Shown here: positions 1 through 7,995 of the stretch, in pieces
Layout of the letters: each line of letters begins with the position of its first letter
Position numbering within the stretch: position 1 is the first letter of the stretch
From: Geothrix limicola
Lineage (GTDB): Bacteria; Acidobacteriota; Holophagae; Holophagales; Holophagaceae
Direction: 5' to 3'
Length of the DNA: 64,000 nucleotides
Assembly: GCF_030268085.1 (NCBI RefSeq)
Contig: NZ_BSDE01000001.1
Coordinates: forward strand, 1,116,001 to 1,180,000
Notes under the pieces: model-generated
The model's database searches: none
Told to the model about the DNA's origin: nothing
Seen by the model: the letters and a program-made list of their open reading frames with translations, nothing else
Position numbers and translations under genes: made by a program

Positions 1-87
1 TCTCCGGGTTGACAAACCATCGCGGGTTCGTTCCACCACCCTTCCTTTGCCTTCTTCGCAAAGAAGCGTCAAGCTACAACCCACACC

Positions 88-792
88 ATGATCCATTCCC
101 CCTACATCGTTCCTCCCCTGCCACCTGCTTGGCCCTTCGAGCCCGGTGTGCCGCTGCATCCGCTCGGTTGCCGCCTGAACCTCGACCTGCCTGGACTCGG
201 CGGCGGTTGGCGCGTCTGCACGCCCGGAGGCATCGTCCCGTCGGGTGATCCCGTTGCGCTCTCGGGCGTGTTCGGACGCGGAGGCATCTTCCGCGTGGGC
301 GACCTGGTGCTGAGGCCCTACCGGCGGGGCGGTTTATTACGCCATCTCAATGAAAAGACCTACCGCTCGCACCTCCGCTTCGCTGCCGAGCACGCCGTGC
401 ACCGCGGCTTGTGGGAAGCCGGATTCCCCACGGTGGAACCGCTCGGCTACGCCTGGCGGCCCAGCGGCCTCGGCGTCGAGGGCGTGCTCATCACCCGCAT
501 GGCGGAAGGTGAAGCCTGGCCCCGGCGCTGGGACCTCAGCATCCCCCGGGCTGAAGCTATTGGTCGCGCCATCGGTTCGCTTTGCGACTGGGGCCTGTGG
601 TCGCCGGACCTCAATGCCACCAACGTGATGCTGCCGCCCGACGGCGGTGCGCTGTTCCTGGACTGGGACCGGGCCCGCTTCGAGCCTCCGAGCGAGTCGC
701 GGAGTGCGGATCTCCGGACGCGCTACCGCGCCCGTCTGGAGCGCAGCCTGCGCAAGCTCGGCGCGCCGCCCGAAGCCTTCGGGATCATTTGA
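88..792 (+). CDS. Kdo/LPS kinase-like protein (KdkA/WaaP family)
   Basis: Probable small lipopolysaccharide-core kinase of 234 residues, transferring phosphate to inner-core Kdo or heptose on the cytoplasmic face of the inner membrane. The RRGGLLRHL segment (about 79-87), the catalytic-loop-like SPDLNATNV (172-180) and the metal-binding LDWDR (191-195) match the KdkA/WaaP pattern (HADLNAHN and DFDR in canonical members). The usual catalytic-loop His is replaced by Ser. The ATG has no clear Shine-Dalgarno, so the start is uncertain. The 3' end overlaps the convergent cyclophilin gene by 8 bases. No other LPS gene is adjacent, so the substrate is inferred from the family only. Confidence 0.65.
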   Translation: MIHSPYIVPPLPPAWPFEPGVPLHPLGCRLNLDLPGLGGGWRVCTPGGIVPSGDPVALSGVFGRGGIFRVGDLVLRPYRRGGLLRHLNEKTYRSHLRFAAEHAVHRGLWEAGFPTVEPLGYAWRPSGLGVEGVLITRMAEGEAWPRRWDLSIPRAEAIGRAIGSLCDWGLWSPDLNATNVMLPPDGGALFLDWDRARFEPPSESRSADLRTRYRARLERSLRKLGAPPEAFGII

Positions 793-1363
793 TTTCGACG
801 GCGTCCTTGATGACCACGGGCTTCACCGGCAGGTTCAGGAAGTCGCTGCGCTTGTTGCTCGTCTTCACGGCCTTGATGCGGTCGACCACGTCCATGCCCT
901 GGATGACCTTTCCGAACACGCAGTAGCCCCAGGTCTTGTCGTTGGTCTTGGCCTTGAAGTCCAGGGCCGGATTATCCACGACGTTGATGAAGAACTCCGC
1001 GGCGGCGCTGTGGGGATCCGGCGTGCGCGCCATGGCCACCGTGCCGCGCTTGTTCTTGAGGCCGGCGGCCGTGGCGCGGTCGGCCTCGTTGAGGATCGAA
1101 TTGTCGGTCCGCTTCTTTCCGAGATACTCCACGTAGCCGCCGCCCTGGATCATGAAGCCGTTGATGACGCGGTGGAAGATGGTGCCCTTGTACTGGCCCT
1201 TCCTCACGTACTTCAGGAAGTTCTCCACGGTCTTCGGCGCGGCGTCGGGCTCCAGCTCCATCACGATCACGCCCATGGAGGTGGTCAGTTTCACCTTCGG
1301 CTTGGGCGCGGCGCAGAGGCCGAGCGCGGCAGCGAACAGAAAGACGGCGATCAGGTGGCGCAT
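785..1363 (-). CDS. secreted peptidyl-prolyl cis-trans isomerase, cyclophilin type
   Basis: Cyclophilin of 192 residues that should catalyse prolyl isomerisation of proteins outside the cytoplasm. It opens with a signal peptide (MRHLIAVFLFAAALGLCA). The cyclophilin core carries FHRVINGFMIQGG, with the catalytic Arg, then GTVAMART and AAEFFINV. I chose the ATG at 1363 because GGAG sits six bases upstream and the signal peptide begins there. It is last in the minus-strand run after the TPR gene and is separated from it by a palindromic repeat (1398-1487), which may reduce read-through. Family assignment is firm; the client proteins are unknown. Confidence 0.92.
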   Translation of the reverse strand: MRHLIAVFLFAAALGLCAAPKPKVKLTTSMGVIVMELEPDAAPKTVENFLKYVRKGQYKGTIFHRVINGFMIQGGGYVEYLGKKRTDNSILNEADRATAAGLKNKRGTVAMARTPDPHSAAAEFFINVVDNPALDFKAKTNDKTWGYCVFGKVIQGMDVVDRIKAVKTSNKRSDFLNLPVKPVVIKDAVEIK

Positions 1364-1397
1364 CAGGATCTCCGGGGGATGCCCCAGGATACCCGGA

Positions 1398-1487
1398 CTG
1401 ACATGAACGAGGGACACCACCCGGGACGCTTTGCCCTCTGCGTGCTCCCACGCGGTGTCCGGCCAAGCCCGGCCACCACGTCTGATC
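1398..1487 (-). repeat. two-hairpin intergenic element, copy A
   Basis: This 90-bp element fills the gap between the TPR gene and the cyclophilin gene. Read on the minus strand it starts GATCAGACGTGGTGGCCGG and ends CTCGTTCATGTCAG. Both ends recur exactly in copy B at 29571-29673. The first half folds into a hairpin: plus-strand ACGCGGTG (1450-1457) pairs with CACCACGT (1474-1481), with inner CCGG/CCGG arms. It begins two bases after the TPR stop codon. Confidence 0.8.
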
Positions 1488-1489
1488 GC

Positions 1490-3271
1490 TCAGTAGGCGC
1501 CCAGGCTCTTGGCGAGGGCGTCCCGCTGTCCCTTGAAGCCTTGCTCGTCGCGGGCATCCTTGATGAGCGCCTTGGCCTGCTCCCGCTGCCCCAGCTTCAT
1601 CAGGGCCTGGGCCCGCATGAGGGCCACCCAGCCCCGCTGCTCCGACGCCGCCGCCTTCGCGGGATACATCGCCAGGGCGCCCTTGGCGTCGCCCAGCTGC
1701 AGCCGGAGGTCCGCCACGAGGATCATCAGAGGTTCGCGAACCTCGCCCTTTTCCGGGGCGCGCGAAAGAAAGCCTTCGGCCTCGGCGAGCCGCTTGGCCG
1801 TGGTGTCCGGAGGCTGGATGGGACGCTGAAGGAGGCGCAGCACGGCCTGGATGCGTTCGGGCCCGGCCTTCGCGCGGGGCAGCGCGGCCCGCAGCGGCGC
1901 CCAGTGTTCCTGGGCGGCCTCGGCCCGCGCCCGCTGCAGGGCCTCGTCAGCGGTGTCCCCTTTCGCGGGCAGCATCCGAAGCAGGGCCTGCGGCTGGGCC
2001 TCGGGCTGCACCTTGGCCAGGGCGGCCTTGCGCAGGCCGGCGCGTTCGGCGGCGGGGGCCTCCGGCAACAGGCGGGGCAGCAGGTCCAGCAGGCCGCGTT
2101 CGGCGAGGAGTTCGACGACGCCCGTGCGCAGCTTGGCATCCAGCGCCCCGAAGGTGCCGGCTTTCAGGCGCGTGAGCAGTTCGCCGGGAAACCCCTTCTC
2201 CAGGCGCTGCCCCACCCAGGATCGCCAGGCCTGGGTCCAGAGCTTCTTCACTTCGGGCTGCCCTTCGCGCAGGGTGTTGTCCATGCGGTCCACGAGGTTG
2301 AGGGCCTCCTCCCACAGCGTCTTCTCGACGAACAGACGCAGCTCCACGATCTGGGCCGTGCCTTTGGGCAGGCCCTTTCCGCCTCTGCGGACCTCGGCCA
2401 GCAGCGATTCCGCGCTGGGAAGCCCCTTGGTGTCCGGCAGGCTACCGTCTGTCAGCAGGTTCGCCAGGGCCAGCCGGGCATCGTCGGCCTGACTGGATTC
2501 CGGATGATCCTGGATGAGTTTGCGGAAGATCTGCGCCGCCTCGGCCGCGTTGCCCGAGCGGCCCAGCAGGCGGGCCCAGGCCAGATCGACCCTGGGCATC
2601 AGGGCGCTGTTGGGAAAGAGATTCTGGAAATCCTTCAGGCTGCCCTGGGCCTGTTCCTTCTCACCCGCGGTGGAGAGCACCTCGACTATGGCGGCCAAGC
2701 CCCGCTCGCTGGGCCGCTCATTGCCTTCGAGCGGACGCAGGGACTGCACGATGGGCAGCGCCTCCTGGTGGCGTTCCTGTTCCGCCAGCGTCCAGATCAG
2801 CAACTCCTGCGGCTTGCGCTTCTGTTCGGAGGGGATGTCCGAGGCCAGGGCCTGATGCAGGCGCCCTTCCGCTTCCTTGTAGCGCCGGTTGGCCACGGCG
2901 TCTTCCGCGAGGATGACCTGCGCCTCGCCCATGAAGGGGGATTTGGGCCACTGCTTTTCGAGTTTCTTCAAGGCCACGGTGGCCGCGGACAGGTTGCCGA
3001 GACGCGCCTCGAGGATGCCCTGGGCGTAGAGCACCAGCTCCCGCTCGGGAACCCGGCTGTTCTTGAAGGTGTGTCCCCGCAGCCGGGTGAGCGCAGCCCG
3101 GATGGAGGCCGGATCACCCGCGCCGAGAGCCCCCTTGGCCAGCTCCGCGGCCTGAGCGTCGGTCATCCGCCCGCTCGCGGCCCGGGCGGGCTGCGGCGCC
3201 GTTCCGGACTGGGCCGCCAAGGGCACCACCAGCAGCCAGGACCAGGCCGCGCAGTGCCGCACCAGGTTCAT
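1490..3271 (-). CDS. secreted TPR-repeat protein
   Basis: A 593-residue protein with an N-terminal signal peptide (MNLVRHCAAWSWLLVVPLAAQ) followed by an all-helical chain rich in Ala, Leu and Glu with TPR-like periodicity, for example SAATVALKKLEKQWPKSPF and AAQIFRKLIQDHPESSQAD. It is probably a periplasmic scaffold. No enzymatic motif is visible. The ATG at 3271 overlaps the stop of the response-regulator gene by four bases (ATGA), so the two are likely translated together. An in-frame ATG three codons upstream is possible but lies inside the preceding gene. Precise function unknown. Confidence 0.75.
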   Translation of the reverse strand: MNLVRHCAAWSWLLVVPLAAQSGTAPQPARAASGRMTDAQAAELAKGALGAGDPASIRAALTRLRGHTFKNSRVPERELVLYAQGILEARLGNLSAATVALKKLEKQWPKSPFMGEAQVILAEDAVANRRYKEAEGRLHQALASDIPSEQKRKPQELLIWTLAEQERHQEALPIVQSLRPLEGNERPSERGLAAIVEVLSTAGEKEQAQGSLKDFQNLFPNSALMPRVDLAWARLLGRSGNAAEAAQIFRKLIQDHPESSQADDARLALANLLTDGSLPDTKGLPSAESLLAEVRRGGKGLPKGTAQIVELRLFVEKTLWEEALNLVDRMDNTLREGQPEVKKLWTQAWRSWVGQRLEKGFPGELLTRLKAGTFGALDAKLRTGVVELLAERGLLDLLPRLLPEAPAAERAGLRKAALAKVQPEAQPQALLRMLPAKGDTADEALQRARAEAAQEHWAPLRAALPRAKAGPERIQAVLRLLQRPIQPPDTTAKRLAEAEGFLSRAPEKGEVREPLMILVADLRLQLGDAKGALAMYPAKAAASEQRGWVALMRAQALMKLGQREQAKALIKDARDEQGFKGQRDALAKSLGAY

Positions 3272-3915
3272 GAAAGCCACCGGGCCAGCAGGTTCTTCTT
3301 CCCCTGGGCGAACTCCTCATCCGAGAGCAGGCCCTTGCCCTTGAGGGCCGCCAGCCGTTCCAGATCCGCCAGTGCATCATTGCTGCTGGGAACATTGGTC
3401 GGCGCCATCGAATTGGCGAGGATCTCCATCCGGCCGAGAGTGGTCTCCAGGCGTTCGGCCCGTTCGGACAGGGCCTTCACCTTCTCTCTCAGTTCGTCCC
3501 GCTCGTGGGTGAGGGTGCGGCGCTCCATGAGCCGCCGCAGCGTGTTGCGGAACTGATCGATCTGCATCGGCTTCGTGACGAAATCGAAGGCGCCCAGTTC
3601 CATGGCCTCGGTGGCTTCCCGCACGCTGCCGAAGCCCGTGAGCACGAGCACCGTGCAACTGGGATTCCGATTCAAGGCGCACTTCAGCACGTCCATGCCC
3701 GTCTTTCCGGGCATGACCAGATCCGTGATGACCAGGTCGAAGGGCGGCTGTTCAGCCTTGAGCTTGCGTTCAGCTTCTTCGCCCGTGGAGGCCGTCACCA
3801 CCTGGAATCCCTCGGCCGACAACAGGGTCGAGAGGGTCTCCCGGGGCATGGGATCGTCATCGACCAGCAGCAGGCTGGGAGCTGGGAGGTGGGGCGGGAC
3901 GATGGGGCGGGTCAA
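3268..3915 (-). CDS. response regulator with REC, coiled coil and SHOCT domain
   Basis: A 215-residue regulator. The N-terminal receiver has the acidic pocket VDDD (18-21), the phospho-acceptor D65 in VITDLVMPG, T93 and K115. A charged predicted coiled coil (about 130-165) follows, then a C-terminal SHOCT-like segment (about 181-212: LADLERLAALKGKGLLSDEE). There is no DNA-binding or enzymatic output domain, so output is probably protein-protein, perhaps oligomerisation. The start is TTG at 3915, with GAGGA six bases upstream; no other initiator precedes the receiver. It follows flhB by 67 bases and is coupled to the TPR gene, but no histidine kinase is adjacent. Confidence 0.8.
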   Translation of the reverse strand: MTRPIVPPHLPAPSLLLVDDDPMPRETLSTLLSAEGFQVVTASTGEEAERKLKAEQPPFDLVITDLVMPGKTGMDVLKCALNRNPSCTVLVLTGFGSVREATEAMELGAFDFVTKPMQIDQFRNTLRRLMERRTLTHERDELREKVKALSERAERLETTLGRMEILANSMAPTNVPSSNDALADLERLAALKGKGLLSDEEFAQGKKNLLARWLS

Positions 3916-3982
3916 GGGCGTTCCTCGGGCTGGCCTAACAATACCCTTTCGGCAGATATTTTTGGGAGCAGGAGCCCGGGAT

Positions 3983-5038
3983 TCATGCGGCCCCCCTCAG
4001 GCGGTAGACGAAGGCGAGCACCTGGGCCACGGCCTGGTAGAGGTCGCGGGGAATGGGCTTCTCCACCTCCACGGTGCGGTAGAGGGCGCGGGCCAGTTCG
4101 GGGCGCTCCAGGATGGGCACGCCGGATTCCTTGGCCTTCTCGCGGATCTTGAGCGCCAGGTGGTCCAGCCCCTTGGCCACGCAGACGGGCGCCGCGGTCT
4201 TCTCGTCGTATTTCAAGGCCACCGCCACGTGGGTGGGGTTCGTCACCACCACCGTCGCCTTCGGCACCTCGGCCAGCATGCGGCGGCGGGCCGCGGCCAT
4301 CATGATGGCCTTCTGCTTCTGCTTGATTTCCGGGCTTCCGTCCGCGTCCTTCACTTCGTCCTTCACCTCCTGCTTGGTCATGCGGATGCTCTTCTCCCAG
4401 GAAAAGCGCTGCCAGGCGAAATCCGACACGGCGATCACCAGCATGGCCAGCATCACGTTCCGGTAGAGGGCGAACACGGCGCTCTGGAAGATGTCCAGGG
4501 ACTGGCCCAGCGGGAGCTTCAGCGTGGCCAGAAGCAGCGGCAGCCGGGGCGTCAGCACCAGGTAGGCGACCCAGGCGAGAAGCCCGAATTTGGCCAGGCT
4601 CTTGATCAGCTCCACGAAGGCCCGGGCCGAGAAGATGCGGCGAAACCCCTGGGCCGGGTTCAGCCGGTCGAACTTGGGCTGCAGCGGCTTGGCGCTGAAG
4701 CTGAACCCCCGCTGCGCAAAGCCCGAGGCCAGCGCCACCAGCAGGTTGAGGGCCAGGAAGGGCAGCAGCAGCCGTCCGAGGATCGTGAGCACATCCGTGA
4801 GCAGGGTGACGCGACCCGCCTCCTCCAGCGCGCCCGGCTGGGCCAGCTGGAGGAAATGGGCCACCTGCTTGGTCATCAGGGCCAGCGTGGCCCCACCCAG
4901 GGACAGGAAGAGGAAGAAGTTCCCCCAGAGCAGGACGGCCCCGTCGAAGTCGGAGCTGCGGGGGACCGATCCCTCCTCGCGCGCCTTTTGGCGCCGTTTG
5001 GGGGTGGCTTTCTCGGTCTTGCCGGGATCCTGGGCCAC
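3983..5038 (-). CDS. flhB: flagellar export gate protein FlhB
   Basis: FlhB is the substrate-specificity switch of the flagellar type III export gate in the inner membrane. The 351-residue protein has the basic N-terminus (GKTEKATPKRRQKAREEG), four hydrophobic segments (about 32-55, 80-105, 142-165, 185-208) and a cytoplasmic domain with the autocleavage motif NPTH at 267-270. The start is GTG one base after the fliR TAG stop, with GGAGG upstream that overlaps the end of fliR. It is the last gene of the fliO-P-Q-R-flhB block. The NPTHVAVALKY context is typical of flagellar FlhB, and no secretion-system genes are nearby. Confidence 0.97.
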   Translation of the reverse strand: MAQDPGKTEKATPKRRQKAREEGSVPRSSDFDGAVLLWGNFFLFLSLGGATLALMTKQVAHFLQLAQPGALEEAGRVTLLTDVLTILGRLLLPFLALNLLVALASGFAQRGFSFSAKPLQPKFDRLNPAQGFRRIFSARAFVELIKSLAKFGLLAWVAYLVLTPRLPLLLATLKLPLGQSLDIFQSAVFALYRNVMLAMLVIAVSDFAWQRFSWEKSIRMTKQEVKDEVKDADGSPEIKQKQKAIMMAAARRRMLAEVPKATVVVTNPTHVAVALKYDEKTAAPVCVAKGLDHLALKIREKAKESGVPILERPELARALYRTVEVEKPIPRDLYQAVAQVLAFVYRLRGAA

Positions 5039-5039
5039 C

Positions 5040-5825
5040 CTAGCCTCCGAGCAGCTTCAGGCTGAGCCGCGGGGCGGCCTCCAGCAGGGGTGTCAGCCAG
5101 GGGCCGAGCTCCCGCAGCACGAAGCCGAGGATGATCGTGCCGAAGGCGATCTTCAGCGGAAAGCTCAGCTGCAGGAGCTGGAGCTGGGGCATGAACTTGC
5201 CGGAGATACCGAGGGTCAGGTCCAGCATGAACAGCACGGCCACCACCGGGAAGGCGAGCTGGAAGCCTTTGGCCAGAAGCTGTCCGATGAGGACGACGAA
5301 ACCCACGGCCTGGAAGGGGATCCCCTGCCCCATGGGCGCCACGCGGTAGCTGTCCACCAGCGCCAGGATCATCTGGTGGTGGAGGCCCGTGACGAAGACC
5401 ATCAGGGTCGCCATCTGCATCATCAGCGAGCCTGAAATGGAAGTGCTCTGCGAGGTGGCCGGATCGAGGATCTGGACAAAGGAAAAGCCCATCTGGGTAT
5501 CCATGATGGAGCCCGCGAAGGCCACCGCTTCGAGGATCCAGGCCACCACCGTGCCCAGGAGAAGTCCGATGGCCAGCTCAGAGGCCATCAGCCCCACCAG
5601 GTCCACCAGACCCGTGGGCATCGAGGCCGGCAGATGGATCACGGGCAGAAGCACCGTCGCCAGCAGGGCGGCCAGGGCCGCGCGCAGTTGCATGGGCATC
5701 TGCTCGGAACCGAGGATCGGCAACGTCGCCAGCAGCCCCGTGATGCGCGTCAGCAGCAGCACCCAGAGGGCCGCCTTGGCGCCCGTGAAGGCCCAGATCC
5801 CGGGGTTCGACAGAGTCGGCGTCAC
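5040..5825 (-). CDS. fliR: flagellar export gate protein FliR
   Basis: FliR completes the FliP5-FliQ4-FliR1 export channel in the inner membrane. The 261-residue protein is hydrophobic along most of its length, with about six membrane segments and the conserved SGSLMMQMATLMVFV region of the family. It starts with GTG at 5825, seven bases after the fliQ stop, with only a weak ribosome binding site, so coupling to fliQ is likely. It precedes flhB by one base. Length and order match the conserved fliPQR-flhB arrangement. Confidence 0.95.
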   Translation of the reverse strand: MTPTLSNPGIWAFTGAKAALWVLLLTRITGLLATLPILGSEQMPMQLRAALAALLATVLLPVIHLPASMPTGLVDLVGLMASELAIGLLLGTVVAWILEAVAFAGSIMDTQMGFSFVQILDPATSQSTSISGSLMMQMATLMVFVTGLHHQMILALVDSYRVAPMGQGIPFQAVGFVVLIGQLLAKGFQLAFPVVAVLFMLDLTLGISGKFMPQLQLLQLSFPLKIAFGTIILGFVLRELGPWLTPLLEAAPRLSLKLLGG

Positions 5826-5832
5826 GGCGGGC

Positions 5833-6111
5833 TCAGGTCATCTGGCGCACGACGGCATTGAATTCGGTGAACATGCGCGTGGTGAATTGGGACATCACCT
5901 GCATCATCCAGGGGAAGCTGATGGCGACCACCAGCATCACGGCGATGACCTTGGGCACGAAGGCGATGGTCTGATCCTGGAGGCTCGTCACCACCTGGAA
6001 CACCGAGATCATGATGCCCACCACCAGCGAGACGACGAGGGCCGGCCCGGCCACCATCAACGCGGTCCTGAGGGCGTCTTTTCCGATTTGAGCGATCAGC
6101 AGTTCGTTCAT
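5833..6111 (-). CDS. fliQ: flagellar export gate protein FliQ
   Basis: A small (92-residue) inner-membrane protein of the flagellar export gate with the FliQ signature: two hydrophobic helices (about 15-40 and 52-75) around the polar turn QDQTIAFVPK. The ATG at 6111 overlaps the fliP stop by four bases (ATGA), which fixes the start. FliQ subunits wrap the FliP/FliR core and help open the channel. Confidence 0.96.
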   Translation of the reverse strand: MNELLIAQIGKDALRTALMVAGPALVVSLVVGIMISVFQVVTSLQDQTIAFVPKVIAVMLVVAISFPWMMQVMSQFTTRMFTEFNAVVRQMT

Positions 6112-6878
6112 CCCGTGTATCCCTTCACGAGCGACCCGACGATGAGGTACCAGCCGTCGACGAGCACGAACAGCAGCACCTTGAAAGGCAGCGAAATGGT
6201 CACGGGTGGCAGCATCATCATGCCCATGCTGAGCAGGATGCTGGCCACCACCATGTCGACGATGAGGAAGGGCAGGAAGATCATGAAGCCGATCTCGAAG
6301 GCGGTCTTCAGCTCGCTGATGAGGAAGGCCGGCAGCAGGCATTCCATGGGCACATCGGCCTTGGTTTTCGGGGCCGGAGCCTTGGCGATGCCCAGGAAGA
6401 GCGACAGGTCCTTCTTCCGCGTGTAGCGCAGCATGAACACCTTCAGCGGGGCCGACGTGCGGTCCAGCGCCTGTTCGGTGGTCAGCTCGTTGCGCTGCAG
6501 GGGCTGGATCACCGTGCTGTTAATCTCCCGCGCGGTGGGGGCCATGATGAAGAAGGTGAGCACCAGCGACAGGCTGATGAGCACCTGGTTCGAAGGCGTC
6601 TGCTGCTGGCCCAGGCCCTGCCGCAGAAAATGAAGCACCACCGTGATGCGGGTGAAGCTGGTGGCCGTCATGAGGATGGTGGGCGCCAGGGTCAGCACCG
6701 TCAGCAGCAGCATGGCCTGCAGGCTGGAACTGAGCGCCGGGCCCGAGGGCGTCTTGCCGAAATCCACGGTCACCGAAGGCAGCGGCGCCGCCTGCTGGGC
6801 GCAGAGGCTCAGGCCCGCCAGCAGCAGCAGAACCATGGGAATCCAGCGGCTAAACGAGCGGCAGCCGGGCCGGTTCAC
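6108..6878 (-). CDS. fliP: flagellar export gate protein FliP
   Basis: FliP forms the pentameric core of the flagellar protein-export channel. The 256-residue product has a cleavable signal sequence (WIPMVLLLLAGLSLCAQQ), then the family motifs TSFTRITVVLHFLRQG and QTPSNQVLISLSLVLTFF, an extracytoplasmic loop (TSAPLKVFMLRYTRKKDL) and C-terminal helices ending in GWYLIVGSLVKGY. I start it at GTG 6878, which overlaps the fliO stop by four bases (GTGA). An in-frame ATG at 6836 would remove the basic n-region of the signal peptide. It is coupled to fliQ downstream. Confidence 0.95.
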   Translation of the reverse strand: MNRPGCRSFSRWIPMVLLLLAGLSLCAQQAAPLPSVTVDFGKTPSGPALSSSLQAMLLLTVLTLAPTILMTATSFTRITVVLHFLRQGLGQQQTPSNQVLISLSLVLTFFIMAPTAREINSTVIQPLQRNELTTEQALDRTSAPLKVFMLRYTRKKDLSLFLGIAKAPAPKTKADVPMECLLPAFLISELKTAFEIGFMIFLPFLIVDMVVASILLSMGMMMLPPVTISLPFKVLLFVLVDGWYLIVGSLVKGYTG

Positions 6879-7405
6879 TGGGCACCCCCGCCCTGCTTGA
6901 GCATGGCCTCCATCTCCCTCACGGGCACCGGACGCCCCAGGTCCACTTGGCGATTCAAGGCTTCGTCGAAGGTTCCGGTTTCGCCCCGCTCCGTGGGATC
7001 CAGGCGCGATACGAGGTTGATGCCCTGAGGGGTCATGGCGATGAGGAAGCGCTCGCCTTCCACGTCCAGAATGGAAACAAAGCGACGGTCCCCCAGGGCC
7101 AGGGTTTCTTCGACCCGCAGCTTGCCGCCGCCACTGCCGGGCAGGCGTCCGCGACCATACTTCTTCAGGGCCCAGAGGCTGAGGCCGGCAAGGCCGAGCA
7201 CCAGCACCAGCGAGCCGAAGGCCCGCAGGCCCGAGGGCGGGGCACTCACGGCCTGGCCCTGCGTCGGTTTTCCGTCCTCCAGCGTCAAGGGAGCCTGCAA
7301 TTCCTTCTCCGCCGCCGTCGGCGGGGGCGCCGGGCGATCGGCCGCCTGGGCCCCAAGACCCAGGCCCACCGTCAATCCAAGGGAAAGCACCATCCGTCGC
7401 AGCAC
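6875..7405 (-). CDS. fliO: flagellar biosynthesis protein FliO
   Basis: FliO is the poorly conserved assembly chaperone of the FliP ring. The 176-residue product has an N-terminal signal-like segment (MVLSLGLTVGLGLGAQA), a Pro/Ala-rich stretch, one strong membrane helix (about 64-82: FGSLVLVLGLAGLSLWAL) and a cytoplasmic domain with VEETLALGDRRFVSILDVEGE and LIAMTPQGINLV, as in FliO proteins. Start GTG 7405 has GGGAG seven bases upstream; an in-frame ATG lies at 7393. It heads the export-gate operon, so position immediately before fliP supports the call. Confidence 0.88.
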   Translation of the reverse strand: MLRRMVLSLGLTVGLGLGAQAADRPAPPPTAAEKELQAPLTLEDGKPTQGQAVSAPPSGLRAFGSLVLVLGLAGLSLWALKKYGRGRLPGSGGGKLRVEETLALGDRRFVSILDVEGERFLIAMTPQGINLVSRLDPTERGETGTFDEALNRQVDLGRPVPVREMEAMLKQGGGAQ

Positions 7406-7435
7406 GACAAACTCCCGACACAGCAGGGGAGAGGG

Positions 7436-7450
7436 GCGAGAGGGATGCCA
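7436..7450 (-). promoter_or_regulatory. candidate sigma-54 promoter upstream of fliO
   Basis: On the minus strand the sequence TGGCATCCCTCTCGC has GG and GC dinucleotides at the exact spacing of the sigma-54 -24/-12 consensus (TGGCACG-N4-TTGC), though the -12 element is TCGC. It would start a transcript about 20 bases before the fliO GTG. Many bacteria use sigma-54 for flagellar operons, but a single match of this quality can arise by chance. Confidence 0.35.
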
Positions 7451-7471
7451 GGGCCGGAACCCGGCCCACCG

Positions 7472-7500
7472 TTGCGCCTGGCCCCCCAGGGGCGTAGGGT
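7472..7500 (+). promoter_or_regulatory. candidate sigma-70 promoter for the first iorAB pair
   Basis: TTGCGC (7472-7477) and TAGGGT (7495-7500) are separated by exactly 17 bases. A short inverted repeat AGGGT-gta-ACCCT overlaps the -10 box and transcript start. The start codon is 34 bases further on. The -35 and -10 each match four of six consensus bases. Confidence 0.4.
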
Positions 7501-7533
7501 GTAACCCTCACCTCACGATGTTATGGAGCTGCC

Positions 7534-7995
7534 ATGCCTTCGTACCAGCTCACCGTGAACGGCCGCACCCGCACCGTGGATGCCGAGGCCGACACCCCCC
7601 TCCTGTGGATTCTCCGGGACACCCTCGGCCTCACGGGCACCAAGTTCGGATGCGGACAGGGGGTCTGCGGATCCTGCACCGTCCACGTGGATGGCAAGGC
7701 CCAGAAATCCTGCCAGACCAGCCTGAAGGAGGCCGCCGGGCACAGCATCGTCACCATCGAGGGCCTCTCCAAGGATGGCTCCCATCCCGTGCAGAAGGCC
7801 TGGATAACCGAGGACGTGGCCCAGTGCGGCTACTGCCAGCCCGGCATGATCATGAGCGCCGCCGCCCTGCTCAAGCGCAAGGCCCATCCCAGCGACGGCG
7901 ACATCGACGAGGCCTTCGCCGATCACGTCTGCCGCTGCGGCACCTACCCGCGCGTGCGGAAAGCCGTGAAGCGGGCCGCGGGAGGTGTGAAATGA
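7534..7995 (+). CDS. [2Fe-2S] subunit of a molybdenum hydroxylase (IorA-like), copy 1
   Basis: Small electron-transfer subunit (153 residues) of a xanthine-oxidase-family enzyme. The plant-type ferredoxin cluster is set by C40, C45, C48 and C60 ([10 protein letters not shown]), and the second cluster by C98, C101, C133 and C135 ([12 protein letters not shown]). The size and sequence resemble isoquinoline 1-oxidoreductase alpha/aldehyde-oxidoreductase small subunits. ATG follows a GGAG. Its stop overlaps the start of the large subunit by four bases. A close paralogue lies at 10204. The natural substrate cannot be read from the sequence. Confidence 0.92.
   Translation: MPSYQLTVNGRTRTVDAEADTPLLWILRDTLGLTGTKFGCGQGVCGSCTVHVDGKAQKSCQTSLKEAAGHSIVTIEGLSKDGSHPVQKAWITEDVAQCGYCQPGMIMSAAALLKRKAHPSDGDIDEAFADHVCRCGTYPRVRKAVKRAAGGVK

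Noticed and set aside
1-87. TTGACA at 9-14 as a promoter for the first gene
   Set aside because: No acceptable -10 box at 16-18 bases. The left boundary hides whatever precedes it.
647-3556. Open plus-strand frame of over 900 codons across the TPR and response-regulator genes
   Set aside because: It is the antisense of two well-supported genes. Its product is Gly/Arg/His-rich with no domain, as expected where GC-rich codon bias leaves the opposite strand open.
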